This document shows, piece by piece, positions 1 to 7,017 of a stretch of 10,881 nucleotides of DNA. Position 1 is the first letter of the stretch; each line of letters begins with the position of its first letter. Under the pieces are notes generated by a model. That model saw only the letters and a list, made by a program, of their open reading frames with translations. It did not search any database and was not told where the DNA came from. The stretch covers positions 1 to 10,881 of the forward strand of contig CAZKAD010000034.1 in NCBI GenBank assembly GCA_964550845.1, written 5' to 3'. A program made the translations under genes and the position numbers. Source of the stretch: CAYTKU01 sp964550845. GTDB taxonomy: Bacteria; Patescibacteriota; Patescibacteriia; Magasanikbacterales; UBA922.

Positions 1-54
1 CGATTTATGTTTTTGTAAAAAGTAGAAGAAATAGGTCTAAGTAATATCTCTTGT

Positions 55-354
55 ATGAAAGAAATAAAAATAAAAAATAATGGGCTTAAAAAATTACTAC
101 AACTTTTTGATCATAAAGATAAAATTGTTGTACAAGAACTAGGAGATACACTCTATGGAAAAGAAGGATTTATTGATGAAACACATTTTCAAAATATACA
201 GATTGTTGAAGATCTACTGAAAATTGATTATGATTTTTTTGGACTGATTGTATTTGAAGCAGAAGTAGGAAATATAAAAATTCATTATGATAGAATTGGT
301 GACCAATTTATTATTACCGGTGATGATAAAATCATTGGAAAGAAAAATTTTTAG
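55..354 (+). CDS. hypothetical protein, probable N-terminal fragment of a broken gene
   Basis: This encodes 99 residues that I cannot assign to a family. The product is highly charged (Lys/Glu/Asp-rich) with alternating hydrophobic and charged stretches. It has no signal peptide or membrane segment, so a small soluble cytoplasmic protein is expected. The ATG at 55 is the first in frame; no Shine-Dalgarno sequence precedes it, as for every other gene here. The frame ends at a TAG directly after a T5 run (348-352). Adding one T there lets the reading continue into the next block, which also reads as protein up to 614. The gene may therefore be the first half of a roughly 185-residue protein that is now broken, rather than a complete 99-residue protein. 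The bases before it (1-54) show no convincing promoter, and the true transcription start may lie outside the window. Confidence 0.55.
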   Translation: MKEIKIKNNGLKKLLQLFDHKDKIVVQELGDTLYGKEGFIDETHFQNIQIVEDLLKIDYDFFGLIVFEAEVGNIKIHYDRIGDQFIITGDDKIIGKKNF

Positions 355-614
355 GGGATAATAGAGCAAAAAAGAATGGTACAAAATAGAACTGAATAAA
401 TATCTCAAAGAAGAGGACGACATCCTTCCTCCTTGGATTTTTGATTTACATATTCATCCATATAATAGAGTCTGGCGCATGGGTGGAGGAGAAACATTTA
501 TGATGGTTTTTTGTGAAAGGTTTCCTTTCGCGCAAAAAACTGAAGGAAGCTGTTTTTGTCAGAGTGGCTGAGTATCAAAAAGATCTGGATGAGGAAAAAT
601 CAACGGATATATAA
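355..614 (+). pseudogene. frameshifted remnant continuing the preceding hypothetical gene
   Basis: Two overlapping frames here read as protein but neither has a proper start. Codons from 365 to about 505 give a stretch including EEDDILPPWIFDLHIHPY and then RMGGGETFMM; the frame has no usable start before the ATG at 479. After the T6 run at 507-512 the sense shifts to another frame, giving VKGFLSRKKLKEAVFVRV and then a Lys/Asp/Glu-rich end closing at TAA 612-614. Removing one T from 507-512 joins them. Restoring one A to the A6 run at 368-373 and one T to 348-352 joins both to the ORF at 55-354. I read this as one gene of about 185 codons with three single-base homopolymer changes. The motif WRMGGGE looks like a real conserved core, but I cannot name the family. 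Sequencing error is the alternative explanation. Confidence 0.55.
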
Positions 615-656
615 AAAATATGATACGTAGAATATAAGTAAGAGATAGATTTTATT

Positions 657-1184
657 TTAGGCAAGTTTAGCCTTGCAACGAGCCATAGCACTTTTATAAC
701 TTGGAACTGCTTGTTCGCTCAGAGTATACCGAAGTGCCTGATTATATGCATCGATTGCTTCATTTAATTTTCCTTGTCGTTCGTACATAATTGCATATTC
801 ATTGTGAATTGTTTCTTTATTAACGCCAGGAACAGTAAGAGCTTTTTTTAGGTGTTTTTCAAGTTCATCGTAGCGTTCAAGTGTAGAAAGAACAACAGCA
901 TAGTTGGTATATCCTGCTGGATATTCTGGAGCAAATTCCAGCGCTTTTTTATAATGTTCTTCTGCTTTAGCAAAATCTTGGTATTTAGTTTCGTAGAGCC
1001 AAGCAAGATGATTGTGGGCTCGTCCGTGCTTGGGATCAAGTTCAAGCGCTTTTTCAAGTAGGCCTTTGGATTCAGGAAAAAGGCCTTGTTTTATTTTTTC
1101 ATCAGCATCAAAAAAGAGCTGGTCTGCTTTTTGAGAATTATTATTGTCCATAGGGAGGTTGAGGATAAAAGTTTTGTCATCCAT
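657..1184 (-). CDS. tetratricopeptide repeat (TPR) protein
   Basis: A 175-residue soluble protein made almost wholly of about four TPR units (roughly residues 19-52, 56-87, 90-121 and 124-157). Each shows the TPR pattern of small and aromatic positions in a helix pair, for example AHNHLAWLYE followed by AEEHYKKALEFAP. TPR arrays are protein-protein interaction scaffolds; no catalytic domain is present and the partner is unknown. I place the start at the ATG at 1184, because a near-consensus promoter (1235-1207) would start transcription near 1200. That rules out the longest frame, which begins at 1286 and adds 34 unlikely residues. A second ATG at 1151 remains possible. There is no signal peptide and no Shine-Dalgarno sequence. 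The gene is divergent from the surface-protein gene at 1303 and shares a compact intergenic region with it. I see no terminator hairpin in 615-656. Confidence 0.85.
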   Translation of the reverse strand: MDDKTFILNLPMDNNNSQKADQLFFDADEKIKQGLFPESKGLLEKALELDPKHGRAHNHLAWLYETKYQDFAKAEEHYKKALEFAPEYPAGYTNYAVVLSTLERYDELEKHLKKALTVPGVNKETIHNEYAIMYERQGKLNEAIDAYNQALRYTLSEQAVPSYKSAMARCKAKLA

Positions 1185-1206
1185 AGGTGGAGTTAAATAT
1201 AGGCGT

Positions 1207-1235
1207 ATTGTAGAGAGAAAAAAGCAGTATGTCAA
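1207..1235 (-). promoter_or_regulatory. promoter for the TPR gene
   Basis: On the minus strand TTGACA (1235-1230, perfect -35) is followed after 17 bases by TACAAT (1212-1207, 5 of 6 for -10). The predicted transcription start is near 1200, giving a leader of about 15 bases to the ATG at 1184. Spacing and hexamers fit a housekeeping sigma-70-type promoter. Confidence 0.7.
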
Positions 1236-1252
1236 ACCAATTTTAGAAAAAT

Positions 1253-1280
1253 TTGAAGTGTCGCATGTTTTAATTAGAAT
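1253..1280 (+). promoter_or_regulatory. possible promoter for the lamin-tail surface-protein gene
   Basis: TTGAAG (1253-1258, 4 of 6) is separated by 16 bases from TAGAAT (1275-1280, 5 of 6). It would start transcription near 1287, about 16 bases before the ATG at 1303, matching the short leader of the divergent gene. It is weaker than the opposing promoter, and the two -35 boxes lie only 17 bases apart, so polymerase binding at one could interfere with the other. Confidence 0.4.
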
Positions 1281-1302
1281 GTTCATTTTTTATTTTATTT
1301 GT

Positions 1303-4300
1303 ATGACAAAAATGAGGGGATTTTGGCCTACAATATTTTTGATGTGTGGAATATTCTTGTCTTTTTCTTTTGTCTCAACTGAAAACGCAAAGGTTATTAT
1401 CAATGAAATCGGAGCCTATGAAGAGGCTGGATATGAATGGATAGAAATTTTCAATCGGAGCGAAGAAGAAGTTGACCTTACGGGATGGAGGTTTTGGGAA
1501 GGGGGAGTGAATCATGGACTTTCTTTGAAACAAGGTGGAGGAGTACTTTCTCCAGGAGCTTTTGCTTTGATTGTTCAGGACGATCAGAAATTTTTACAAA
1601 AATATCCAACGGTTACAGCGACTGTTTTTGACAGTGCTTGGGGAAACCTGAATGAAGATGGAGAGGAAATTGGCCTCAAATTTAGTAGTGGTGAAAATGA
1701 TTTTGTAGAAAAATTTACTTATATTTCGGCAGGAGAGTTTTCTCTCGAAAGAAAAGATCTCAGGCTCGATGATTATTCAGAAAATAATTGGAAAGAGCAT
1801 GAAAGTGGAAATACCGCTGGTGCTATCAACTCTAGCGTGACTGAAGAATTGCCACAAGTGGGTGAAGAAGAAAATCATGAAGGTGAAGAGACCCTGGAAC
1901 ACCAAGAGGAACCTGAATCAAATCAAGCGCCGGTTGCTCAGCTTACTGTTTCAAGTTCAAGTATATTTCTTGGGACTTCTTTAATGTTTGATGCGACCTC
2001 TTCAACCGATGATGGAAATATTGAAAAATATTTTTGGAATTTTGGTGATGGTGGTTTTGGTGAAGGCGGGATTATAAATCATGAATATTTGAGTGTTGGT
2101 ACTTTTCAAGTGGAACTTGTGATTGAAGATAATATGGGTATTTCTTCAAGTGTGACTACGAGTGTTATTGTTTCTGAATTCGTTGAAACAGAAGAAGTCT
2201 TCGTTCCTTCAACATCGAGAATACTCATCAATGAATTTGTATCGGATCCAAGTGAAGGAAAAGAATGGATTGAGTTATTTAATGTGAGTACTACGAGTGT
2301 AAATCTTATGGGTTTTACGTTGAATGATGGAACTGGTGTGGTTGCGACTGCAACTTTGATGGTTGAGGCCGGATCATTTTTGGTAATTGAACTGAGTAGT
2401 AGCAAACTCAATAATGGAGGAGATAGTATTATTCTCAAAAATAGTGAAGGAGTTGTTATGGATAGTGTTTCTTATGGAGATTGGGAAGATGAAAATAGAG
2501 AAGACAATGCAATTGCTCCTGCAAAGGGGAGCAGCCTTGCTCGTATTAATAGTGAAGATACAAATAATGATAATGTAGATTTTGCTCAGACGACAACTGT
2601 GACCAAGGGGAATCAAAATGTTATTACTGCCCCAGCATTACCTGCTCCGAGGCAATCTTCACGATCGACTTCTGGGCGTAGTAGTCCGTCTTATCCCACC
2701 ACAACCAATCCTTCTCTTCCTGTTACAACAGACATTGTCAAAGGGGCTATTATTATCAATGAACTTTTCCCAAATCCCAAAGGAAGTGATACTGAAAACG
2801 AATTTATTGAACTCTACAATACGTCCAGTTCGAGTGTAAATCTTGCTAGATGGAAAATCGGAGACAACAGTAATAAACGCTATACTATTCAAGAAAAAGT
2901 TATAGAACCATTTTCCTATGCCGTGTTTGTTTCCAAGATAACTGGTATTGCTTTGAATAATACAGGTGAAGAAACCTTCATGCTTTTTGATCCAAACGGA
3001 AATATTATAGATACCGTACGGTATCATTCTACCTCAACGGAAGAAATGAGTTATGCGAGAGAAAAAAATAGTTGGAATTGGACAACAACCCCGACCCTTG
3101 GGAAAGAAAACATTTTTACTCTTGAGCAAGAAGAAATAGTTGAAGAAGAGGAAGCGGTCGAAAAGAATGATGCGATGAAAGAATCCAACGTACAGGTACA
3201 AAACATGGCAGGACTTTTCATATCTGAAATATTTCCTTCCCCGGTAAAATTACAAATAAAAGAATTCGTAGAAATAGGCAATGATGGAGACAGTGTTATT
3301 GAGCTTGGTGGAATGTTTCTGGATGATATGGATGGCGGATCAAAACCTTACAAAATTCCTGAAAATACAATCCTTGAACCGCAGTCATATATTGTATTTT
3401 CACAGGAACAAACCAAAATTATTCTCAATAATACTGATGATAATGTGCGGTTGCTAGATAAAAATCAAGATGAAATTTTAGCAGTATCATATGAACAAAC
3501 CAGGACTAATGAATCATACATAATTGACGAAAATAATAATTTTGTTTGGACGACAACGCTTACTCCTGGAGAGCAGAATGTGTTGACTTCTATAAATGAA
3601 ACATCTCGTCAGGGTGCACCACAAAAGGTATTAGGCACAAAAATAACAACCCCTCTCGATGTTCTTCTTGAAGATATTCGCGATCTTCCAAAAGGAGAAA
3701 AAATCAAAACACGAGGAATCGTGGCTGCTGTGCCAGGTGTTTTTGGCTCTCAATATTTTTACATTGTCGATGAAACTTCTGGAATACAAATATACAATAG
3801 CAAGAAAGATTTTCCTGAACTTACTGTTGGAGACGTAATTGAAGTGACTGGTGAAATCACGATCGCTTATGGTGAAACCAGACTAAAAACAAATTCTCGT
3901 GCAGATATGGTTGTGCTAGGACAAGACGGAGAAATAGTTCCGCAGGAAGTCGAAATTGTTGCTATAGATAAAACATTTGAAGGTGCCTTTGTTAAAGTAA
4001 ATGGCGAAATAACAGAGGTCAAAACCAACTTCATGTATATTGATGATGGTACAAGCGAAATAAAAATTGCATTGAAATCAGGGAGTGGTATTAAAAAAGA
4101 TGCTATTTTTGTAGGTAAAACAGTTTCTCTCAAAGGAATTGTTTCTGCTGCACAGGGAGTGTACCAAATTTCACCTCGTTCAGCAGAGGATATTGAAGAA
4201 GTCGATTTGCACGAAGAAGAGATCCAAGAGGAGCAAAGCATACTTGAAAAAGATATGCCATCAACCGGTGAGCTGCAACAGCAGAGTTCTTCTTTAAAAA

Positions 4301-4416
4301 TTTTTTTGACTTTTCTTGTGGGAACAGGATTTTTGGCTGTAGTTGGGTATATGAAACGCCAAATTTTGTTTGATTTTTGGCAAAGGATTAAGAATCCATT
4401 GAAAAAGAAATCATAG
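1303..4416 (+). CDS. exported surface protein with four lamin-tail domains, a PKD domain and OB folds
   Basis: A 1037-residue exported protein. Residues 1-27 form a signal peptide (short basic start, hydrophobic core). Lamin-tail domains (LTD), each opening with a NE(I/F/L)...E(W/F)IE(I/L) core or a variant, lie at about 30-140, 306-393, 482-575 and 636-731. Several end in the usual W-TTT-P-G-N tail, e.g. WTTTPTLGKEN at 593-603. A PKD domain (about 208-290) has the WNFGDG core. Residues 790-965 look like two OB folds of the type found next to LTDs in extracellular nucleases, but no nuclease domain is present. The C-terminus has MPSTG (985-989), a hydrophobic helix (about 998-1016) and a basic tail ending KNPLKKKS, so it is membrane- or sortase-anchored. 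Acidic linkers separate the domains. I chose ATG 1303 over the upstream frame opening at 1144, since it begins the signal peptide directly behind a promoter. A role in binding surfaces, glycans or nucleic acid is inference. Confidence 0.85.
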   Translation: MTKMRGFWPTIFLMCGIFLSFSFVSTENAKVIINEIGAYEEAGYEWIEIFNRSEEEVDLTGWRFWEGGVNHGLSLKQGGGVLSPGAFALIVQDDQKFLQKYPTVTATVFDSAWGNLNEDGEEIGLKFSSGENDFVEKFTYISAGEFSLERKDLRLDDYSENNWKEHESGNTAGAINSSVTEELPQVGEEENHEGEETLEHQEEPESNQAPVAQLTVSSSSIFLGTSLMFDATSSTDDGNIEKYFWNFGDGGFGEGGIINHEYLSVGTFQVELVIEDNMGISSSVTTSVIVSEFVETEEVFVPSTSRILINEFVSDPSEGKEWIELFNVSTTSVNLMGFTLNDGTGVVATATLMVEAGSFLVIELSSSKLNNGGDSIILKNSEGVVMDSVSYGDWEDENREDNAIAPAKGSSLARINSEDTNNDNVDFAQTTTVTKGNQNVITAPALPAPRQSSRSTSGRSSPSYPTTTNPSLPVTTDIVKGAIIINELFPNPKGSDTENEFIELYNTSSSSVNLARWKIGDNSNKRYTIQEKVIEPFSYAVFVSKITGIALNNTGEETFMLFDPNGNIIDTVRYHSTSTEEMSYAREKNSWNWTTTPTLGKENIFTLEQEEIVEEEEAVEKNDAMKESNVQVQNMAGLFISEIFPSPVKLQIKEFVEIGNDGDSVIELGGMFLDDMDGGSKPYKIPENTILEPQSYIVFSQEQTKIILNNTDDNVRLLDKNQDEILAVSYEQTRTNESYIIDENNNFVWTTTLTPGEQNVLTSINETSRQGAPQKVLGTKITTPLDVLLEDIRDLPKGEKIKTRGIVAAVPGVFGSQYFYIVDETSGIQIYNSKKDFPELTVGDVIEVTGEITIAYGETRLKTNSRADMVVLGQDGEIVPQEVEIVAIDKTFEGAFVKVNGEITEVKTNFMYIDDGTSEIKIALKSGSGIKKDAIFVGKTVSLKGIVSAAQGVYQISPRSAEDIEEVDLHEEEIQEEQSILEKDMPSTGELQQQSSSLKIFLTFLVGTGFLAVVGYMKRQILFDFWQRIKNPLKKKS

Positions 4417-4456
4417 AATTGGCGAGTATGTCAATCTATTGTTACTTTTACCTCTA

Positions 4457-4485
4457 TTGACTTTTTTACGAGTTATTTGTATACT
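4457..4485 (+). promoter_or_regulatory. promoter of the tRNA cluster
   Basis: TTGACT (4457-4462, 5 of 6) and TATACT (4480-4485, 5 of 6) are separated by exactly 17 bases. Transcription would start near 4492, about 12 bases before tRNA-Ala. It lies 40 bases after the stop of the surface-protein gene, with no recognisable terminator between them, so some read-through into the tRNA genes is possible. Confidence 0.75.
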
Positions 4486-4503
4486 ATTTCCACTGATAAT
4501 CAT

Positions 4504-4576
4504 GGGCTCGTAGCTTAGTTGGTAGAGCGCCTCGTTTGCACCGAGGAGGTCAGGAGTTCGAATCTCCTCGAGTCCA
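4504..4576 (+). tRNA. tRNA-Ala (anticodon TGC)
   Basis: A full cloverleaf of 73 bases. The acceptor stem 4504-4510 pairs with 4569-4575 and contains the G3:U70 wobble pair, the classic alanine identity element. The anticodon stem CCTCG/CGAGG encloses the loop TTTGCAC (anticodon TGC), and the T arm has the TTCGAAT loop. The discriminator base is A (4576). CCA is not encoded and must be added by a nucleotidyltransferase. It is first in the Ala-Phe-Pro cluster. Confidence 0.97.
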
Positions 4577-4578
4577 CT

Positions 4579-4608
4579 AAGCCTAAATCGAAAAGATTTA
4601 GGTTTTTT
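4579..4608 (+). terminator. intrinsic terminator between tRNA-Ala and tRNA-Phe
   Basis: CCTAAATC (4582-4589) pairs with GATTTAGG (4595-4602) around a GAAAA loop and is followed directly by six T (4603-4608). This is a textbook rho-independent shape sitting between two tRNA genes. It may end part of the transcription and make tRNA-Ala more abundant than Phe and Pro, or it may act as a processing spacer. Confidence 0.7.
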
Positions 4609-4617
4609 AAAAGACAA

Positions 4618-4689
<72 letters not shown>

Positions 4690-4693
4690 CATA

Positions 4694-4710
4694 CCCCCAC
4701 GGTGTGGGGG
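4694..4710. other. GC-rich hairpin in the tRNA-Phe/tRNA-Pro spacer
   Basis: CCCCCAC (4694-4700) pairs with GTGGGGG (4704-4710) around a three-base GGT loop. There is no T run, so it is not an intrinsic terminator. It fills nearly all of the 25-base spacer between two tRNAs, and a role in separating or processing the transcript is a guess. Its G/C content stands out from the surrounding A/T-rich DNA. Confidence 0.6.
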
Positions 4711-4714
4711 ATAT

Positions 4715-4788
4715 CGGAGTGTAGCTCAGTTGGCTAGAGCGGGTGGTTTGGGACCATCAGGCCGTAGGTTCAAGTCCTATCACTCCGA
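4715..4788 (+). tRNA. tRNA-Pro (anticodon TGG)
   Basis: A cloverleaf of 74 bases. Acceptor CGGAGTG (4715-4721) pairs with CACTCCG (4781-4787), giving the C1:G72 pair typical of bacterial tRNA-Pro, with discriminator A (4788). The anticodon stem GGTGG/CCATC encloses TTTGGGA, so the anticodon is TGG. CCA is not encoded. It is the last gene of the tRNA cluster and is followed by a terminator. Confidence 0.96.
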
Positions 4789-4794
4789 CAATAG

Positions 4795-4822
4795 AAAACA
4801 ACCTATCCATGGGTTGTTTTTT
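4795..4822 (+). terminator. terminator of the tRNA cluster
   Basis: CAACC (4799-4803) pairs with GGTTG (4812-4816), extended inward by U:G and A:U pairs to a TCCA loop and outward by A:U pairs, and followed by six T (4817-4822). It ends the tRNA transcript just upstream of the next promoter, whose -35 box begins at 4825. Confidence 0.75.
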
Positions 4823-4824
4823 GG

Positions 4825-4853
4825 TTGACGAGAGGGCAAGAGAAAGGTACAAT
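4825..4853 (+). promoter_or_regulatory. promoter of the eight-gene plus-strand operon
   Basis: TTGACG (4825-4830, 5 of 6) and TACAAT (4848-4853, 5 of 6) are spaced by 17 bases. The start of transcription is expected near 4860, 27 bases before the ATG at 4887. No other equally good promoter was found further down the gene run, so this one may drive all eight genes. The -10 hexamer is the same as that of the TPR gene. Confidence 0.75.
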
Positions 4854-4886
4854 AAAAGTCCATTCTATTCAAAATAAAGCTATTTT

Positions 4887-5678
4887 ATGAGAAAAATTCT
4901 CCTTGTCTTCATCTCTCTTATTGTTATTTTTTTCATGTATAGAGAGTTTCAAAAAAGCAAAACTTCTTCCCAGCCTTCCAATCCAACGATAACTTCTTCT
5001 TCACCCCAAGCTACCGCCCCTATTCGTATGAGCTTTGGGGATAAAAGGATAAATGAAGAAACCCCCACCTACGATATTCACGTTGTTTATCCTGAAATTG
5101 CGGGGATACCGACTTCCGCTATCCAGGCGCAAATAAATACTTCTTTAAAAGACTATATTGAAAAAACAGTGCAAGAATTTAAAAAAGAGATAGAGCTTAT
5201 CAATGACACTCCTGTTGGACAAAAAAGTACGCTTATCGTTGATTATGATCTCGTCCAGCTCAGCAGCCAAATGATAAGTTTAAAATTTAATATTTCAAAT
5301 TATACTGCTGGTGCCGCACATCCAAATAATTTTGTACATCCTTGGAGTTATGATCTGGTAAATCAAAGGCAAATCTCAGGATTGGAAGATGTTTTTGACC
5401 CTGAAAAGGATTCACTTGCACTTTTATCTGAAATTAGTCGCACAGAATTGAAAGCAAAATTTCAAAACGATTGGTCAGGTCTTGAATCAACAGTGCTCAG
5501 TGGTACAGAACCGAAGCAAGAGAATTTTGCCGAGTTTAGTTTAGCTCGCAACACGCTCAATATCTATTTCAATCCCTATCAAGTTGCACCCTATGCGGTT
5601 GGTGTGGTTGAAGTAAAAATTCCATATGAACAGCTTCAATCAGTACTTCGCAGTGATTTTATACTAAACCCACGATAG
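4887..5678 (+). CDS. membrane-anchored DUF4163/DUF3298 (RsiV/PdaC-like) protein
   Basis: A 263-residue protein with an N-terminal hydrophobic helix (about 4-18) after a short basic start, then a Ser/Thr/Pro-rich linker (25-45) and an extracytoplasmic domain. Residues about 60-145 match DUF4163, including the AGAAHPN motif at 141-147 (usually GGAHPN) and a YDL segment at 155-157. Residues about 165-255 match DUF3298, with the diagnostic FNPYQVAPYAVG run (228-239) and IPYEQL at 245-250. These domains occur together in the lysozyme-sensing anti-sigma factor RsiV and at the N-terminus of the peptidoglycan deacetylase PdaC. This copy has neither an anti-sigma region nor a deacetylase domain, and no sigma-factor gene is nearby. 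Its role is probably in cell-wall sensing or binding, but that is inference. It is the first gene of the operon and ends one base before the methyltransferase ATG. Confidence 0.85.
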   Translation: MRKILLVFISLIVIFFMYREFQKSKTSSQPSNPTITSSSPQATAPIRMSFGDKRINEETPTYDIHVVYPEIAGIPTSAIQAQINTSLKDYIEKTVQEFKKEIELINDTPVGQKSTLIVDYDLVQLSSQMISLKFNISNYTAGAAHPNNFVHPWSYDLVNQRQISGLEDVFDPEKDSLALLSEISRTELKAKFQNDWSGLESTVLSGTEPKQENFAEFSLARNTLNIYFNPYQVAPYAVGVVEVKIPYEQLQSVLRSDFILNPR

Positions 5679-5679
5679 T

Positions 5680-6441
5680 ATGAAAGTAAAAAACAATACT
5701 TCCTGGGGTAATGTTGCTTCTTGGTATGAAGGGATGGTAGAAGAAGATAATAGTTTTCAGGTAAAAGTAATTGCGCCAAATCTGACACGGCTCATAAATA
5801 TTCAACCAGGCGAAACAATTTTGGATCTTGCTTGTGGGACTGGTTTTTTTGCCAATATTTTTTTTGAGCATGGAGCAAGTGTGCAAGCCGTAGATATTGG
5901 GAAAGAGTTAATTGAAAAAGCGAAAGCAAATTCTCCCAAACAAATCATCTACACGGTCTCTTCCGCTGATAGTATTCCACAAATAAAAACGAATAGCATT
6001 GATAAGGTCGCTATTATTTTGGCGCTCCAAAATATTGAAAATGTTACAGGAGTTCTCGCAGAGTGTGCGCGGGTGATGAAAAAAAACGCAAGTCTTTTTA
6101 TAGTGATGAATCATCCCAACTACCGAATTCCAAAAGCCAGTGAATGGGGATGGGATGAAAAAATGCAGACCGAATATCGTCGTATTGATGCGTACCTTTC
6201 TGAAAAGAAAATTGCTATTGATATGCATCCGGGTCAAACAAATAAGAAAAAAACGATTTCTTTTCATAGACCTTTGCAGTATTATTTCAAACAACTCAGT
6301 AAACATGCACTCGCTGTTACACGCCTTGAAGAATGGATTTCTCATCGACAAGGACCAAAGGGGAAGCGATTTGCAGCCAGTGAACGATCTCGAAAAGAAA
6401 TACCATTGTTTTTATTTCTCGAGGTAAAAAAGTTGAACTAG
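5680..6441 (+). CDS. class I SAM-dependent methyltransferase
   Basis: A 253-residue cytoplasmic enzyme with a Rossmann-type methyltransferase domain at about residues 40-170. Motif I, ILDLACGTG (47-55), binds the methionine part of S-adenosylmethionine. Asp72 in AVDIG closes strand 2 and should contact the ribose hydroxyls. Residues around 93-98 (SSADSI) fit the adenine-contact motif, and a later strand reads SLFIVMNHPNYR. The C-terminal part (about 190-253), containing HRPLQYYFKQL and ending in a PLFLFLEVKKL strand, fits the Methyltransf_11/25 type of small-molecule methyltransferases. The substrate cannot be told from sequence. Neighbours concern the envelope and glycan transfer, so a lipid or sugar acceptor is possible. 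The ATG at 5680 follows the previous stop by one base, which suggests translational coupling; there is no Shine-Dalgarno sequence. Confidence 0.88.
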   Translation: MKVKNNTSWGNVASWYEGMVEEDNSFQVKVIAPNLTRLINIQPGETILDLACGTGFFANIFFEHGASVQAVDIGKELIEKAKANSPKQIIYTVSSADSIPQIKTNSIDKVAIILALQNIENVTGVLAECARVMKKNASLFIVMNHPNYRIPKASEWGWDEKMQTEYRRIDAYLSEKKIAIDMHPGQTNKKKTISFHRPLQYYFKQLSKHALAVTRLEEWISHRQGPKGKRFAASERSRKEIPLFLFLEVKKLN

Positions 6442-6447
6442 TATTTT

Positions 6448-7017
6448 ATGCAAGAAATTATTACTGAGTTTCTTATACAGTATAATGTGCCGGCTTTATT
6501 TGCCGGAGCTGTTTTATTTGGTGAAACAGTAATTTTGACAGCTTCATTTCTTGCTGCGCAGGGGTGGTGGTCGCTCTCAACCGTATTTTGGGTTACCTTG
6601 TTTGGTACTGTTTTGTCTGACTGTATTTGGTTTGTGTTTGGAAATGGGATTATGAAGCGTGAGGCTTTTCGAAAACATGAAGTAAAATATCAAAAACTCA
6701 TCACCAAACTTGATAAAAAAATTGGGAATCGTCCGTACCTCTCTTTACTCCTTATTAAATTTCTCTATGGTACGCGCATACTCACGATTATTTATTTGTC
6801 ATTTCGAAAAATAAAATTTTGGCAATTTGTGGTATTTGATTTTTTAGGAACAAGTTTTTGGCTTTTCGTTATTATGCTCCTAGGATACTTCGCGGGTAAA
6901 GGTTATGATAGAGTAATTGATATTTTTCACCATATTGGATATGGCCTCACAGCACTTCTCGTGTTCTTTATTCTCTATAGAATAGTTAATGTATGGATCA
7001 GCAAAAAAATCAGCTAA
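6448..7017 (+). CDS. DedA-family integral membrane protein
   Basis: A 189-residue polytopic membrane protein with hydrophobic segments at about 15-38, 43-65, 98-118, 125-150 and 163-183. The layout matches the DedA/SNARE-associated family (PF09335): an acidic residue (Glu26, FGET) in the first re-entrant region, a basic cytoplasmic middle (68-95), then Arg110 in FLYGTR, where the family has its conserved Arg motif, and the downstream G...W...GYFAG pattern (134-150). Its length is typical. Some DedA proteins (UptA type) flip undecaprenyl phosphate back across the membrane; others affect membrane homeostasis and lipid transport. Whether this copy is a carrier-lipid flippase is inference. Its final 25 bases overlap the start of the glycosyltransferase gene, pointing to co-expression and a linked role in lipid-carried glycan assembly. 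Confidence 0.87.
   Translation: MQEIITEFLIQYNVPALFAGAVLFGETVILTASFLAAQGWWSLSTVFWVTLFGTVLSDCIWFVFGNGIMKREAFRKHEVKYQKLITKLDKKIGNRPYLSLLLIKFLYGTRILTIIYLSFRKIKFWQFVVFDFLGTSFWLFVIMLLGYFAGKGYDRVIDIFHHIGYGLTALLVFFILYRIVNVWISKKIS

Noticed and set aside
1..54. Possible promoter before the first ORF (TTGTAA at 13-18)
   Set aside because: No acceptable -10 hexamer lies at 16-18 bases, and the region is cut by the window edge.
1185..1286. Longer TPR protein starting at 1286 on the minus strand
   Set aside because: The near-consensus promoter at 1235-1207 lies inside that extension, and the extra residues resemble no TPR sequence.
1144..1302. Upstream extension of the surface-protein frame
   Set aside because: It would place 53 basic residues before a clear signal peptide, overlap the opposite TPR gene start and lie upstream of the likely promoter.
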